The notes under the pieces are model-generated. The model saw nothing but the letters and a program-made list of their open reading frames with translations, was not told the origin of the DNA and made no database searches. DNA of 64,000 nucleotides, taken from positions 248,001-312,000 of the forward strand of contig NZ_LVEG02000001.1 of the NCBI RefSeq assembly GCF_001614315.2, read 5' to 3'. The DNA comes from Halofilum ochraceum. GTDB taxonomy: Bacteria; Pseudomonadota; Gammaproteobacteria; XJ16; Halofilaceae. Shown here piece after piece: positions 37,195 through 46,436 of the stretch. Position 1 is the stretch's first letter; every line of letters starts with the position of its first letter. Position numbers and translations under genes: made by a program.

Positions 37195-38381
37195 CGGCCG
37201 TCGCCGCAAGCGCAAATGGCCGCACGACACAGCGGTGGCTCGTGCGCCCGGACGAGCTCGATCCGGTCCTGCTGGTGAGCGCGGGTGTGTTGCTTGCGCT
37301 GGGACTGGTCATGGTCGCCTCCGCCTCGATCACCGTCGCGGCGCGCGAGTTTGGTGATCCGTGGCACTTCCTTGTCAAACAGGCGGTGTTCGCAGGCGCC
37401 GGCCTTGTCACCGCATGGGTGATGGTGCAGTTGCCGCTGGCGCGCTGGCAGCAGCTCGCGCGCCCGCTGCTGGTGCTCAGCCTCGTCCTGCTGGCGCTCG
37501 TTCTGGTGCCGGGGTTCGGACGGACCGTCAACGGCAGTACCCGCTGGCTCGAACTGGGCGCAATCGGCTTCCAGGTCTCGGAGGCTGCCAAACTGGCGAT
37601 GATCGTCTACCTGTCCGACTTTGTCGTTCGCCGGTCGACGGCCGTGCAGTCGAGCTGGGGCGGTTTCCTGAGTCCGCTCGCCCTGGTCGCGCTGGCGGCG
37701 GTTCTGCTGCTGCTGGAGCCGGATTTCGGCGCCGCCGTCGTGCTGGTTGCCTGCGCGCTGACCATCCTGTTTCTGGGGGGCGTGCCACTCGCCCGGTTTG
37801 CCCTCCTGGTGGGGACCGCGACCGCCGGTCTGGTGGCGCTGGCATTCTCGTCGCCTTACCGGATGGAGCGGATCAGCGCCTTCCTCGATCCCTGGGCGGA
37901 TCCATTCAACAGCGGTTTCCAGCTGACCCAGTCGCTGATCGCGATCGGCAGCGGTGCATGGACCGGTGTCGGACTCGGCGCCAGCGTGCAGAAGCTGTTC
38001 TACCTGCCGGAGGCCCACACCGATTTCCTGTTCGCGATCTTCGCCGAGGAAATGGGGCTGCTGGGCGTGCTCGCGGTCATCGTCCTGTACTTCGTGCTGG
38101 TCGGGCGCGCCTTCGATATTGCCGGGCGCGCGCACCGCGCCTCCATGGCCTTTGCCGGCTACCTGGCGAGCGGTCTCGGGGTCTGGATCGCGCTGCAGGC
38201 GTTCATCAATATCGGCGTGAACATGGGTCTGTTGCCCACCAAGGGCCTGACCCTGCCGCTGATGAGCTATGGCGGTTCCAGCACGCTGACGATGTGTGCC
38301 GCGATCGGCCTGTTGCTGCGGGTCCAGTACGAGGTCGCCGCGGTGCAGCGCCAGGCCAAACGGCGCGGAGGGAAACGATGA
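37191..38381 (+). CDS. ftsW: Septal peptidoglycan glycosyltransferase FtsW
   Basis: SEDS-family membrane polymerase (396 residues, about ten helices) that polymerises lipid II at the septum with FtsI. Recognisable: [14 protein letters not shown] in helix 1, [14 protein letters not shown] near residue 107, the catalytic-site loop region around [20 protein letters not shown] near 274, and the C-terminal [21 protein letters not shown] cytoplasmic basic tail (RRQ/KRRGGKR-like) ends the protein. Overlaps murD and murG. Confidence 0.96.
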   Translation: MTAVAASANGRTTQRWLVRPDELDPVLLVSAGVLLALGLVMVASASITVAAREFGDPWHFLVKQAVFAGAGLVTAWVMVQLPLARWQQLARPLLVLSLVLLALVLVPGFGRTVNGSTRWLELGAIGFQVSEAAKLAMIVYLSDFVVRRSTAVQSSWGGFLSPLALVALAAVLLLLEPDFGAAVVLVACALTILFLGGVPLARFALLVGTATAGLVALAFSSPYRMERISAFLDPWADPFNSGFQLTQSLIAIGSGAWTGVGLGASVQKLFYLPEAHTDFLFAIFAEEMGLLGVLAVIVLYFVLVGRAFDIAGRAHRASMAFAGYLASGLGVWIALQAFINIGVNMGLLPTKGLTLPLMSYGGSSTLTMCAAIGLLLRVQYEVAAVQRQAKRRGGKR

Positions 38382-39454
38382 TGGGGCCCGTGCTCATCGC
38401 GGCCGGCGGCACCGGCGGCCACGTTTTCCCGGCGCTCGCCGTGGCGCACGAGCTGCGTGCGCGTTCCGTGCCCGTGGTATGGCTCGGTACCCGCGCGGGT
38501 CTGGAAGCGCGGTTGGTGCCGGCGGCCGGCATCGACATGGAATGGCTCGATGTCGGCGGCGTCCGTGGCAAGGGCCTGGCCACCCGCCTGCGCGCGCCGT
38601 TCGCGCTCGCGCATGCATGCTGGCAGGCATGGCGTGTGTTACGCCGGCGGCGGCCCCGTGCGCTGCTGGGCATGGGTGGATTCGTGGCCGGACCCGGCGG
38701 GCTGGTCGCCCCGCTCGCGCGGGTGCCGCTGGTCGTTCACGAGCAGAATGCGGTCGCCGGTTTGACCAATCGGATCCTCGCGCGGTTCGCCCGGCGCGTG
38801 CTCGAGGCGATGCCGGGTACGTTCCCGACGAGCCGGGCCGCGGTCCACACGGGCAATCCGGTGCGTGCGGACATTGCCGCCCTGCCGGCGCCCGCCGACC
38901 GGTTCGCCGGGCGGACCGGCGCATTGCGGCTGCTGGTGCTCGGCGGCAGCCAGGGCGCGCGGGCCCTGAACGAACGCCTGCCGCAGGCGCTGGCGCAGCT
39001 GCCCGCTGCCGCGCGCCCGGCGGTGCATCACCAGTGCGGGGCACGCCATATCGAAGCGGCCCGCGACGCGTATGCCGCCGCCGGGGTCGACGCCGAGATC
39101 ACGCCCTTCATCGAGGACATGGCCAGCGCGTACGGCGCGGCCGACCTGGTCATCGGCCGCGCCGGTGCCATGAGCGTCTGGGAACTGGCGGCCGCCGGTG
39201 TCGGCGCGCTGCTCGTCCCGTATCCGCATGCGGTCGACGATCACCAGACCGTGAATGCCCGCTGGCTGGCCGACGCCGGTGCGGCGGTCGTCGTGCAGGA
39301 GCGGGAGCTCGATGTCGAGCGGCTCACGCGCGAACTCACGACCCTGCTGGGCGACCGGGCGACGCTGGCCGACCGTGCGGAGCGTGCGCGTGCACTGGCG
39401 CGTCCCGATGCGGCCCGTACGGTCGCCGATATCGTCGAGGAGGTGGCGCGATGA
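38378..39454 (+). CDS. murG: Lipid II synthase, UDP-GlcNAc transferase MurG
   Basis: Membrane-surface glycosyltransferase (358 residues, GT-B fold) adding GlcNAc to lipid I. The G-loop [16 protein letters not shown] at about residues 8-23 and the second G-loop [14 protein letters not shown] near 187 bind donor and diphosphate; the motif [15 protein letters not shown] near 262 is diagnostic. Two adjacent ATGs (38378, 38381) follow GGAGGGAAACG; the first overlaps the ftsW stop. The longer upstream frame lies inside ftsW. Confidence 0.96.
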   Translation: MMGPVLIAAGGTGGHVFPALAVAHELRARSVPVVWLGTRAGLEARLVPAAGIDMEWLDVGGVRGKGLATRLRAPFALAHACWQAWRVLRRRRPRALLGMGGFVAGPGGLVAPLARVPLVVHEQNAVAGLTNRILARFARRVLEAMPGTFPTSRAAVHTGNPVRADIAALPAPADRFAGRTGALRLLVLGGSQGARALNERLPQALAQLPAAARPAVHHQCGARHIEAARDAYAAAGVDAEITPFIEDMASAYGAADLVIGRAGAMSVWELAAAGVGALLVPYPHAVDDHQTVNARWLADAGAAVVVQERELDVERLTRELTTLLGDRATLADRAERARALARPDAARTVADIVEEVAR

Positions 39455-40908
39455 GCGGCGACACGCACCTGCAACCGACGCCGCCGGCCACCATGCGCCG
39501 GATCCGCCGGATCCATTTCGTGGGGATCGGCGGCGTGGGCATGGGCGGCATCGCCGAAGTGCTGCTCAATCTCGGCTACACGGTGAGCGGGTCGGATCGA
39601 CAGGAGAATGCCCTGATCGAGCGCCTGCGTGGCCTCGGTGCCGATATCCAGCTCGGGCACGATCCCGACCGGGTCGCGCTGGCGGATGTGGTGGTCGCCT
39701 CCGCCGCTATCCCGGCCGGCAATCCGGAACTGGTCGCCGCCCGCGACCACCGTATCCCGGTGATCCCGCGCGCCGAGATGCTCGCGGAGCTGATGCGATT
39801 CCGCCACGGCATCGCCGTCGCCGGTACGCACGGCAAGACCACGACGACGAGCCTGGTCGCGAGCCTGCTCGCCGAGGGCGGTCTCGATCCGACCTACGTG
39901 ATCGGTGGGCAGCTGAATCGCTCCGCGAGCAACGCGCGCCTGGGCACCGGCGATTATCTGGTGGCGGAGGCGGACGAGAGCGACGCGTCGTTCCTGTACC
40001 TCCAGCCCGTGATCGCGGTCGTCACCAATATCGATGCCGATCATCTCGAGACCTACGAGGGCGACTTCGGACGGCTCAGCGATACCTTCGCCGAGTTCCT
40101 GCACCACCTGCCGTTTTATGGCCTGGCCGTCGTCTGCAACGACGACGCCAACGTGCGCGCCCTGCTGCCGCGCATCACGCGCCCCGTGCTCAGTTACGGG
40201 ATCGAGACCGACGCCGATGTGATGGCGCGTAATGTGCGCGCCGATGGCCCGCGCACGCGGTTCGATGTGCGACTCCCCGAGGGGGACGCGATCGATGACA
40301 TCACCCTGAACCTGCCGGGTCGCCACAACGTGCACAACGCGCTTGCGGCGATCGCCGTCGCGTGGGAACTCGGCGTCACGCCGGAGGCGATCCGTTCCGG
40401 TCTGGCCGGTTTCGAGGGCATCGGGCGCCGTCTGCAGCGCAATGGCGAAGTCGCGCTCGATGGCGGCGAGGTCGTGCTGGTGGACGATTACGGTCACCAC
40501 CCGACGGAACTCGCGGCGACCTTCGAGGCCGTGCGCTCGAGCTGGCCGGAGCGTCGCCTGGTGGTGGCGTTCCAGCCCCATCGTTACAGCCGCACGCGGG
40601 ATCTGTTCGATGACTTCGCCCGCATCCTGGCTGCCGGCCCGGATGTGCTGCTGGTGGCCGAGGTCTATGCCGCGGGCGAGACCCCGATCGCCGGTGCGGA
40701 CGCGCGCTCGCTCTGCCGGGCGATCCGTGCCCGCGGCGGTGTCGATCCGGTCCTGGTCCCCGATATCCACGAACTGCCGGCCGCCCTGCGCGCCGTGATC
40801 GCCCCGGGCGATCTCGTGCTCACCCTTGGCGCCGGCAACATCGGCGCCGTGGCTCGCGAACTGCCGAAGAGCCTCGGTGTGGATGAGAAAGGAGGGAACC
40901 ACGAATGA
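39451..40908 (+). CDS. murC: UDP-MurNAc-L-alanine ligase MurC with repeat-encoded C-terminus
   Basis: Cytoplasmic ligase (485 residues) that starts the stem peptide. [19 protein letters not shown] at about residues 20-38, the P-loop [11 protein letters not shown] near 125-135 and [13 protein letters not shown] near 350 define MurC. The start overlaps murG (ATGA). The last residues GGNHE and the TGA come from the left arm of repeat element C, so the ancestral C-terminus was probably a little different; the conserved [16 protein letters not shown] block is intact. The usual tight junction to murB is lost. Confidence 0.95.
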   Translation: MSGDTHLQPTPPATMRRIRRIHFVGIGGVGMGGIAEVLLNLGYTVSGSDRQENALIERLRGLGADIQLGHDPDRVALADVVVASAAIPAGNPELVAARDHRIPVIPRAEMLAELMRFRHGIAVAGTHGKTTTTSLVASLLAEGGLDPTYVIGGQLNRSASNARLGTGDYLVAEADESDASFLYLQPVIAVVTNIDADHLETYEGDFGRLSDTFAEFLHHLPFYGLAVVCNDDANVRALLPRITRPVLSYGIETDADVMARNVRADGPRTRFDVRLPEGDAIDDITLNLPGRHNVHNALAAIAVAWELGVTPEAIRSGLAGFEGIGRRLQRNGEVALDGGEVVLVDDYGHHPTELAATFEAVRSSWPERRLVVAFQPHRYSRTRDLFDDFARILAAGPDVLLVAEVYAAGETPIAGADARSLCRAIRARGGVDPVLVPDIHELPAALRAVIAPGDLVLTLGAGNIGAVARELPKSLGVDEKGGNHE

Positions 40909-41088
40909 ACACGAATGAACACGAATGGAATCAAAACCGTGCAAGTGCAGGTCCGCGGGCGTTCGGGGTCGGTATCCAGACGATCTCTGGTGTGAGTCGG
41001 GCCCGTCCGGCGTTCTACCGAAGCGACGTTTCTGGACCGCGGCCAGTGAATTCGCCTTTTTCATCATTCGTGTTCATTCGTGTTCATT
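40896..41088. repeat. Inverted-repeat element C inside the dcw cluster
   Basis: The left arm 40896-40927 is identical in sequence over 32 bp to the left arm of element B (GAACCACGAATGAAC...). The right arm 41065-41088 is a perfect 24-bp reverse complement of 40904-40927. The 137-bp centre is non-coding and differs from that of B. The final CGTGGTTC expected of a full right arm is missing at 41089 but a CGTGGTTCT occurs at 41154-41162, as if about 65 bases were inserted. The murC stop is inside the left arm. Confidence 0.85.
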
Positions 41089-41092
41089 GCTC

Positions 41093-41153
41093 GGCGCTTC
41101 CCTGCGCCTCGCCACTTCGTGGCGTGCGCTCCAATTCGCTCCCGGCGAATTGG
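41093..41153 (+). repeat. Three tandem perfect hairpins upstream of murB
   Basis: Stems in order: GGCGC/GCGCC (41093-41108), CGCCAC/GTGGCG (41110-41124) and CCAATTCG/CGAATTGG (41131-41153), with loops of 6, 3 and 7 bases. They end 14 bases before the murB ribosome site AAGGAG (41167-41172). In RNA they would form a row of stems between murC and murB; whether they are part of element C or a separate insert is open. Confidence 0.6.
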
Positions 41154-41179
41154 TCGTGGTTCTCAAAAGGAGTGCCCTC

Positions 41180-42079
41180 ATGAGCGCGGCCGAGCACACA
41201 ACGGTGCTGCGGGGCGAGTGGCGCGAGAACGAGCCGCTGGCGCGGTATACGTCCTGGCAGATCGGCGGTCCGGCTGATCGCCTGTATGTGCCCGCGGATG
41301 TCGACGATCTGGCCGCTGCGCTCGCGGGGCTGCCCGTGTCGGAGCCCGTGTTCTGGCTCGGGCTCGGGAGCAATCTCCTGATCCGTGATGGCGGTATCCG
41401 CGGGACGGTGATCTCGACGCGGCAGGCCCTCGGTGGGCTGGAAGCGCTGGGGCGTGGCCGGGTGTACGCGGGCGCCGGCGTGGCCTGTGCCAAGGCGGCA
41501 CGGTTCTGCACGCGCAACGACCTGGTCGGTGCCGAGTTCCTCGCGGGGATCCCGGGCACGATCGGCGGCGCGCTGGCGATGAATGCCGGCGCATGGGGTG
41601 GAGAGACCTGGCCGCATGTCGAGGTGGTCCAGACCGTCGACCGCCACGGCGTGCAGCGCGAGCGCCCGACCGAGGATTACCGGATCGGTTACCGCACGGT
41701 TGAAGGACCGGCCGATGAGTGGTTCACGGGCGTCCGGTTCGTGTTCGAGGAAGGCGATGGCGGCGCGGCGCGCGAGCGTATCCGGCGCCTGCTGGAAGAA
41801 CGCGGCCTGCGCCAGCCGACCGGCACGAAGAACTGCGGGTCGGTGTTCCGTAATCCGCCCGGCGATCACGCGGCGCGCCTGATCGAAGCCGCCGGCCTGA
41901 AGGGCACCAGCATCGGCGGTGCCGCGGTGTCGGAGAAACACGCGAATTTCATCCTCAATCGCGGCGACGCCCGGGCCGCGGACATCGAGACCTTGATCGA
42001 ACGGATTCAGGCGCAGGTGGAGCGCCGCTTCGGTATCCGTCTGCAGCGGGAAGTCGAGATCGTGGGAGAACCGGCATGA
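41180..42079 (+). CDS. murB: UDP-N-acetylenolpyruvoylglucosamine reductase MurB
   Basis: FAD enzyme (299 residues) that makes UDP-MurNAc using NADPH. Landmarks: NEPLARYTSWQIGGPADRL at about 15-33, LGLGSNLLIRDGGIRGTV near 60, AGIPGTIGGALAMNAGAWGG near 116 and NCGSVFRNPPGDHAARLIE near 217, the type I MurB pattern with the active Ser in GSVF. The ATG at 41180 has AAGGAG upstream and follows the repeat region; the longer frame reading through the repeat is rejected. Overlaps ddl by ATGA. Confidence 0.96.
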   Translation: MSAAEHTTVLRGEWRENEPLARYTSWQIGGPADRLYVPADVDDLAAALAGLPVSEPVFWLGLGSNLLIRDGGIRGTVISTRQALGGLEALGRGRVYAGAGVACAKAARFCTRNDLVGAEFLAGIPGTIGGALAMNAGAWGGETWPHVEVVQTVDRHGVQRERPTEDYRIGYRTVEGPADEWFTGVRFVFEEGDGGAARERIRRLLEERGLRQPTGTKNCGSVFRNPPGDHAARLIEAAGLKGTSIGGAAVSEKHANFILNRGDARAADIETLIERIQAQVERRFGIRLQREVEIVGEPA

Positions 42080-43014
42080 GCGGCATCGGCGATCCGACGC
42101 GCTTCGGCCGCGTGGCCGTGGTCTATGGCGGCTGGTCGGCGGAACGCGAGGTCTCGCTCCGCAGCGGCGGCGAGGTCCTCGCCGGTCTGCAGCGCGCCGG
42201 TGTGGACGCGGTCGGGATCGATGCCGATCGCGACATCCTGCGGGTGCTGGCGGACGGCGGATTCGACCGGGTCTTCCTGATCCTGCATGGCCGCGGCGGT
42301 GAGGACGGGCAGATCCAGGGCGGCCTCGAAATCCTCGGGCTGCCGTACACCGGCAGTGGCGTGCTCGGGTCGGCGCTGGCCATGGACAAGCTCGGGACCA
42401 AACGCTTCTGGGCCGGCGCGGGTTTCCCGACGCCCCTGTGGCGCACGCTGGATACGCTCGCCGACGCCGAGGCCTGTGTCGACACGATCGGACTGCCGCT
42501 GATGGTCAAGCCGACGCTGGAAGGCTCGAGTATCGGCATGACGAAGGTTACCGCGCGCGATCAGATCGAGGGGGCGTGGCGGGCGGCGACGGCGTTCGGC
42601 CCGGCCATCGCCGAGCGCTTCATCGACGGCCCGGAGGTCACCGTCGCCCTGGTCGGCGATCGGGCGCTTCCGGCGATCCGGCTGGAGACGCCGCGGACGT
42701 TTTATGACTACGAGGCGAAGTACGAGGCGGATTCGACGCGGTATCACCTGCCGAGCGGTCTGTCGGCGACGCTGGAAAAGCGCTGTCAGGAACTGTCGCT
42801 CGCGGCCTTCCGCGCGCTGGGCGGCGCCGGCTGGGGCCGGGTCGATCTGATGATCGACGCGGTCGGCGAACCCTGGCTGATCGAGGCCAACACGGCGCCC
42901 GGGATGACGGATCACAGCCTGGTGCCAATGGCCGCCGCGCACGCGGGGATCGGCTTCGATGAGCTCGTGGTGTGGATTCTCGAGCAGACGCTGCCGCGGG
43001 AGGCGGCCGAGTGA
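42076..43014 (+). CDS. ddl: D-alanine-D-alanine ligase
   Basis: ATP-grasp ligase (312 residues) giving D-Ala-D-Ala for MurF. VVYGGWSAEREVSLRSGGEV at about 15-34, LHGRGGEDGQIQGGLEILGL near 72, KPTLEGSSIGMTKV near 144 and DLMIDAVGEPWLIEANTAPG near 257 (Mg-binding Asp, Glu and Asn) are all present. It is the DdlB-type copy, embedded between murB and ftsQ. Overlaps ftsQ by one base. Confidence 0.96.
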   Translation: MSGIGDPTRFGRVAVVYGGWSAEREVSLRSGGEVLAGLQRAGVDAVGIDADRDILRVLADGGFDRVFLILHGRGGEDGQIQGGLEILGLPYTGSGVLGSALAMDKLGTKRFWAGAGFPTPLWRTLDTLADAEACVDTIGLPLMVKPTLEGSSIGMTKVTARDQIEGAWRAATAFGPAIAERFIDGPEVTVALVGDRALPAIRLETPRTFYDYEAKYEADSTRYHLPSGLSATLEKRCQELSLAAFRALGGAGWGRVDLMIDAVGEPWLIEANTAPGMTDHSLVPMAAAHAGIGFDELVVWILEQTLPREAAE

Positions 43015-43766
43015 TGGCGGCGACTCTGCCACTGGAGATTATGCCCATGGCGCATCCGGGCACCTGGAAAACACTGATCGGCGTGTTGGCGCTGGCGATT
43101 CTGGCCGGAGGCCTGATTTCGTGGGCGCGCTCGGTCGACTGGCCGATCGAGGTCGTGCGGATCGACGGACCGGTCCGCCATACCGACCGCGAGAGCATGA
43201 AATCGATCATGGCGCGCCACGCCGAGGCCGGTTTCGCCGCCATGGATCTGACGGCGCTGCGGCGTGACCTCGTGGAATTGCCCTGGGTGCGCGAGGCATC
43301 GCTGCGGCGCGTCTGGCCGGACACCCTGCGTGTCGAAGTGCGTGAGCATGAACCGGTCGCTGTCTGGAACGGGGATGCGCTGGTAAGCGATGAGGGCACG
43401 GTATTCCGGCCCGCGACCTTCAGCGAAGATGGTCTGGCACGGCTTTCGGGGCCGAGCGGGCAGGGCGGCGCCATGCTCGAGCGCCTGCGCGCGTTTGAAC
43501 AGCGCCTCGCGCCGCTCGACCTGGACGTCGCGGCGCTTGAGCAGGATGCCCGGCGCGCCTGGCGCCTGACGCTCGAAAACGGAATCGTCCTGCGGCTCGG
43601 GCGGGATCGGGTCGCGGAACGGCTCGGGCGTTTCCGGGCCGTCTGGTCTGGCGTGCTGGAACCGCGCGCCGCACGAATCGACGCGATCGATCTGCGTTAC
43701 ACGAATGGATTCGCCGTCGCATGGCGTGACGGCGAGAAACCGCAAGCGCCTGGAGGGGAGGCTTGA
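43014..43766 (+). CDS. ftsQ: Cell division protein FtsQ
   Basis: Bitopic division protein (250 residues) and partner of FtsL/FtsB. A short cytoplasmic part is followed by one membrane helix (LIGVLALAILAGGLISW, about residues 21-37), then a POTRA domain (VRIDGPVRHTDRESMKSIM, near 46-64) and the beta domain with DLVELPWVREASLRRVWPDT, the latter a strong FtsQ signature. ATG at 43014 shares a base with the ddl stop. Confidence 0.94.
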   Translation: MAATLPLEIMPMAHPGTWKTLIGVLALAILAGGLISWARSVDWPIEVVRIDGPVRHTDRESMKSIMARHAEAGFAAMDLTALRRDLVELPWVREASLRRVWPDTLRVEVREHEPVAVWNGDALVSDEGTVFRPATFSEDGLARLSGPSGQGGAMLERLRAFEQRLAPLDLDVAALEQDARRAWRLTLENGIVLRLGRDRVAERLGRFRAVWSGVLEPRAARIDAIDLRYTNGFAVAWRDGEKPQAPGGEA

Positions 43767-45001
43767 TGTCGAAGAAATCCGACCGTCGGATGATCGTGGG
43801 CCTGGACATCGGTACGTCCAAGGTCGTGTCCATCGTGGGCGAACTGGGGCCTGATGGGGACATCGAGATCATCGGTATCGGCTCGCATCCTTCGCGCGGT
43901 CTCAAGAAGGGCGTGGTGGTGAATATCGAGTCCACGGTCCAGTCCATCCAGCGTGCGATCGAGGAGGCCGAGCTGATGGCCGGCTGCCAGATCCAGGCGG
44001 TCTATGCCGGTATCGCCGGCAGCCACGTGAAGAGCCTCAACTCCCACGGAATCGTCGCGATCAAGGAGCGCGAGGTCGGCCCGGGTGAGGTCGAGCGGGT
44101 CATCGATGCGGCCAAGGCGGTGGCGATCCCCGCGGACCAGCGGATCCTCCATGTGCTGCCACAGGAATTCATCATCGATGACCAGGAGGGCATCAAGGAG
44201 CCGATCGGCATGTCGGGGGTGCGCCTGGAGGCGAAGGTGCATCTCGTGACCGGCGCGGTGTCGGCGGCGCAGAACATCATCAAGTGCGTGCGCCGCTGCG
44301 GACTCGATGTCGACGACATCATCCTCGAGCAGCTCGCCTCGAGCTACGCGGTGCTGACCGAGGACGAGAAGGAACTGGGCGTATGCCTGGTCGACATCGG
44401 CGGCGGTACGACGGATATCGCGGTGTTCACCGAGGGCTCCATCCGCCACACCGCGGTGATCCCGATCGCCGGTGACCAGGTGACCAACGACATCGCCGTG
44501 GCCCTGCGGACACCGACCCAGAACGCCGAGGAGATCAAGGTCAAGTACGCCTGCGCACTGCGCACGCTGACCAATGCCGAGGAGACCATCGAGGTGCCGG
44601 GCGTGGGCGATCGACCCTCGCGGCGGCTCGCGCGGCAGACGCTCGCCGAGGTGGTCGAGCCCCGCTACGAGGAACTGCTCGGGCTCGTCCAGGCGGAGCT
44701 CCGCCGCACGGGCTTCGAGGACATGGTGGCGGCCGGCGTGGTCCTGACCGGCGGCAGCGCCAAGATGGAGGGCGTCGGCGAACTGGCCGAAGAGGTTTTT
44801 CACATGCCGGTGCGGATCGGGATGCCGAAAGGCATCTCGGGTCTCGCCGACGTGGTCCGCAATCCGATCCATTCGACGGGTGTCGGGTTGCTTCTGTTTG
44901 GACGGGAACACCAGGCCGGCGGCGGCGCGAGGCTGTCGTCGGATGACGGCGGGCAGGGACTCTGGGCCCGGATGAAGGCCTGGTTCAACGGGCAGTTCTG
45001 A
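43766..45001 (+). CDS. ftsA: Cell division protein FtsA
   Basis: Actin-like ATPase (411 residues) that tethers FtsZ to the membrane. MIVGLDIGTSKVVSIVGEL at about 11-29 and LVDIGGGTTDIAVFTEGSIR near 209 are the phosphate-binding loops; LTGGSAKMEGVGELAEEVF near 330 is the adenosine motif. The C-terminus (LWARMKAWFNGQF) is the amphipathic membrane-targeting helix. ATG at 43766 shares a base with the ftsQ stop; a TTG three bases earlier is possible. Confidence 0.97.
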   Translation: MSKKSDRRMIVGLDIGTSKVVSIVGELGPDGDIEIIGIGSHPSRGLKKGVVVNIESTVQSIQRAIEEAELMAGCQIQAVYAGIAGSHVKSLNSHGIVAIKEREVGPGEVERVIDAAKAVAIPADQRILHVLPQEFIIDDQEGIKEPIGMSGVRLEAKVHLVTGAVSAAQNIIKCVRRCGLDVDDIILEQLASSYAVLTEDEKELGVCLVDIGGGTTDIAVFTEGSIRHTAVIPIAGDQVTNDIAVALRTPTQNAEEIKVKYACALRTLTNAEETIEVPGVGDRPSRRLARQTLAEVVEPRYEELLGLVQAELRRTGFEDMVAAGVVLTGGSAKMEGVGELAEEVFHMPVRIGMPKGISGLADVVRNPIHSTGVGLLLFGREHQAGGGARLSSDDGGQGLWARMKAWFNGQF

Positions 45002-45068
45002 TCAGGTGGGTGGGCCGCACGGGGCGATGTGGCGAGAGGCAGAAAACGGGGAATACCGCAGTTCAGCA

Positions 45069-45083
45069 GTGGCGAGAAGCCAC
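45069..45083 (+). other. Hairpin just upstream of the ftsZ ribosome site
   Basis: GTGGC (45069-45073) and GCCAC (45079-45083) form a perfect 5-bp stem with a 5-base loop, three bases before the GAGGA ribosome site (45086-45090) of ftsZ. It could tune ftsZ translation or mark a processing site in the 96-base ftsA-ftsZ gap. Confidence 0.35.
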
Positions 45084-45097
45084 GCGAGGAGACGGCA

Positions 45098-46249
45098 ATG
45101 TTCGAGTTGATGGATTCATACAATCAGCAGGCGACAATCAAGCTGATCGGCATCGGTGGTGGCGGCGGTAATGCCGTTGATCACATGGTCCGATCCGGTA
45201 TCGAGGGCGTGGATTTCATCTGTGCGAATACCGACGCACAGGCACTGAATAACGTCCAGTCCAAGACGACGCTCCAGCTCGGGGCGAATATGACCAAGGG
45301 CCTCGGTGCCGGCGCCAACCCGGATATCGGGCGGCAGGCCGCGCTCGAGGACCGCGAGCGGATCCAGGAGTTGATCGAGGGCACCGATATGCTGTTCCTC
45401 ACCGCCGGTATGGGGGGTGGGACTGGCACCGGAGCCGCACCGGTGGTCGCCCAGCTCGCCCGCGAGATGGGGATTCTCACGGTCGCGGTGGTGACCAAGC
45501 CGTTCCCGTTTGAGGGCAAGAAGCGGATGAAAACCGCCACTGACGGCATCGCGGAACTGCAGGAGCACGTGGATTCGCTGATCACGATCCCGAACGAGAA
45601 GCTCCTGACCGTGCTCGGCAAGAATACGTCCCTGCTCGACGCGTTCAAGTCGGCCAATGATGTCCTCCAGGGCGCAGTGCAGGGGATCGCCGAGTTGATC
45701 ACCCGTCCGGGCCTGATCAACGTCGACTTCGCGGACGTGAAGACCGTGATGTCCGAGATGGGTATGGCGATGATGGGCTCCGGTGTCGGTACCGGCGAGG
45801 AGCGGGCCCGCGAGGCCGCCGAGGCCGCGATCAACAGCCCGCTGCTCGAGGACGTCCACCTCTCGGGGGCGCGCGGTATCCTGGTCAACGTCTCCGCGGG
45901 CATGAACATGGCGATCGGCGAGTTCGAAGAGGTCGGTACGACCATCCGCCAGTTCTCCTCGGAGGATGCCCAGGTGGTCGTCGGCACCGTGATCGATCCG
46001 GAACTCGAGGACGAGCTCCGTGTGACCGTGGTCGCGACCGGGCTGGGACAGCCTCAGCAGCAGCAGGCGCAGCGCCCGCGTGCGGTCGCCCGCACGGCCG
46101 ATGGCCAGGTGGATTACGGCGAAATGGACCGTCCAACCGTGATGCGGACCGCCCGAAAAGCGGCCGGCGACGGCCTCAGCAGCGGTGGCCGCGAAGAGGA
46201 TATCGAGTACCTGGATATCCCGGCATTCCTGCGCCGTCAGGCCGACTGA
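45098..46249 (+). CDS. ftsZ: Cell division GTPase FtsZ
   Basis: Tubulin homologue (383 residues) that forms the division ring. IKLIGIGGGGGNAVDHMV at about 14-31, the tubulin signature GGGTGTG at 106-112, and FADVKTVMSEMGMAMMGSG near 212 with the catalytic Asp. The linker is Gln/Arg-rich, and the C-terminal peptide EYLDIPAFLRRQ is the conserved FtsA/ZipA/ZapD-binding tail. ATG at 45098 follows GAGGAGACGGCA; an earlier ATG at 45029 would add unconserved residues. Confidence 0.98.
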   Translation: MFELMDSYNQQATIKLIGIGGGGGNAVDHMVRSGIEGVDFICANTDAQALNNVQSKTTLQLGANMTKGLGAGANPDIGRQAALEDRERIQELIEGTDMLFLTAGMGGGTGTGAAPVVAQLAREMGILTVAVVTKPFPFEGKKRMKTATDGIAELQEHVDSLITIPNEKLLTVLGKNTSLLDAFKSANDVLQGAVQGIAELITRPGLINVDFADVKTVMSEMGMAMMGSGVGTGEERAREAAEAAINSPLLEDVHLSGARGILVNVSAGMNMAIGEFEEVGTTIRQFSSEDAQVVVGTVIDPELEDELRVTVVATGLGQPQQQQAQRPRAVARTADGQVDYGEMDRPTVMRTARKAAGDGLSSGGREEDIEYLDIPAFLRRQAD

Positions 46250-46365
46250 CGGCGCGGGTTTCCGGCGGCGGTGTGAACCGGTTCACGGCCCTGTCCATGA
46301 CAGGATGATAACGTCGTCCGCGACGATCGGGAGTTTTTCGGGCTGTGAATCCCGAATGACTGTTC

Positions 46366-46371
46366 TATAAT
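46366..46371 (+). promoter_or_regulatory. -10 box of a candidate lpxC promoter
   Basis: TATAAT, a perfect -10, lies about 66 bases before the lpxC start in the 187-bp ftsZ-lpxC gap; CTGTGA at 46343-46348 is a weak -35 at 17 bases. It suggests lpxC has its own promoter besides dcw read-through. Confidence 0.55.
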
Positions 46372-46436
46372 GCGTCGTTTGACAATGGCCGGCATATATT
46401 GTCCGGTTGCGGAACAAGCGAGGGAGTAGCGGTCGA

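Noticed and set aside
40896-40927. Possible CRISPR-like repeat array (10-bp units)
   Set aside because: Units are contiguous and only about three; no spacers of uniform length and no cas genes occur in the window.
39241-41067. 608-residue minus-strand frame opposite murG and murC
   Set aside because: Antisense shadow of two well-supported Mur genes; it also runs through repeat element C.
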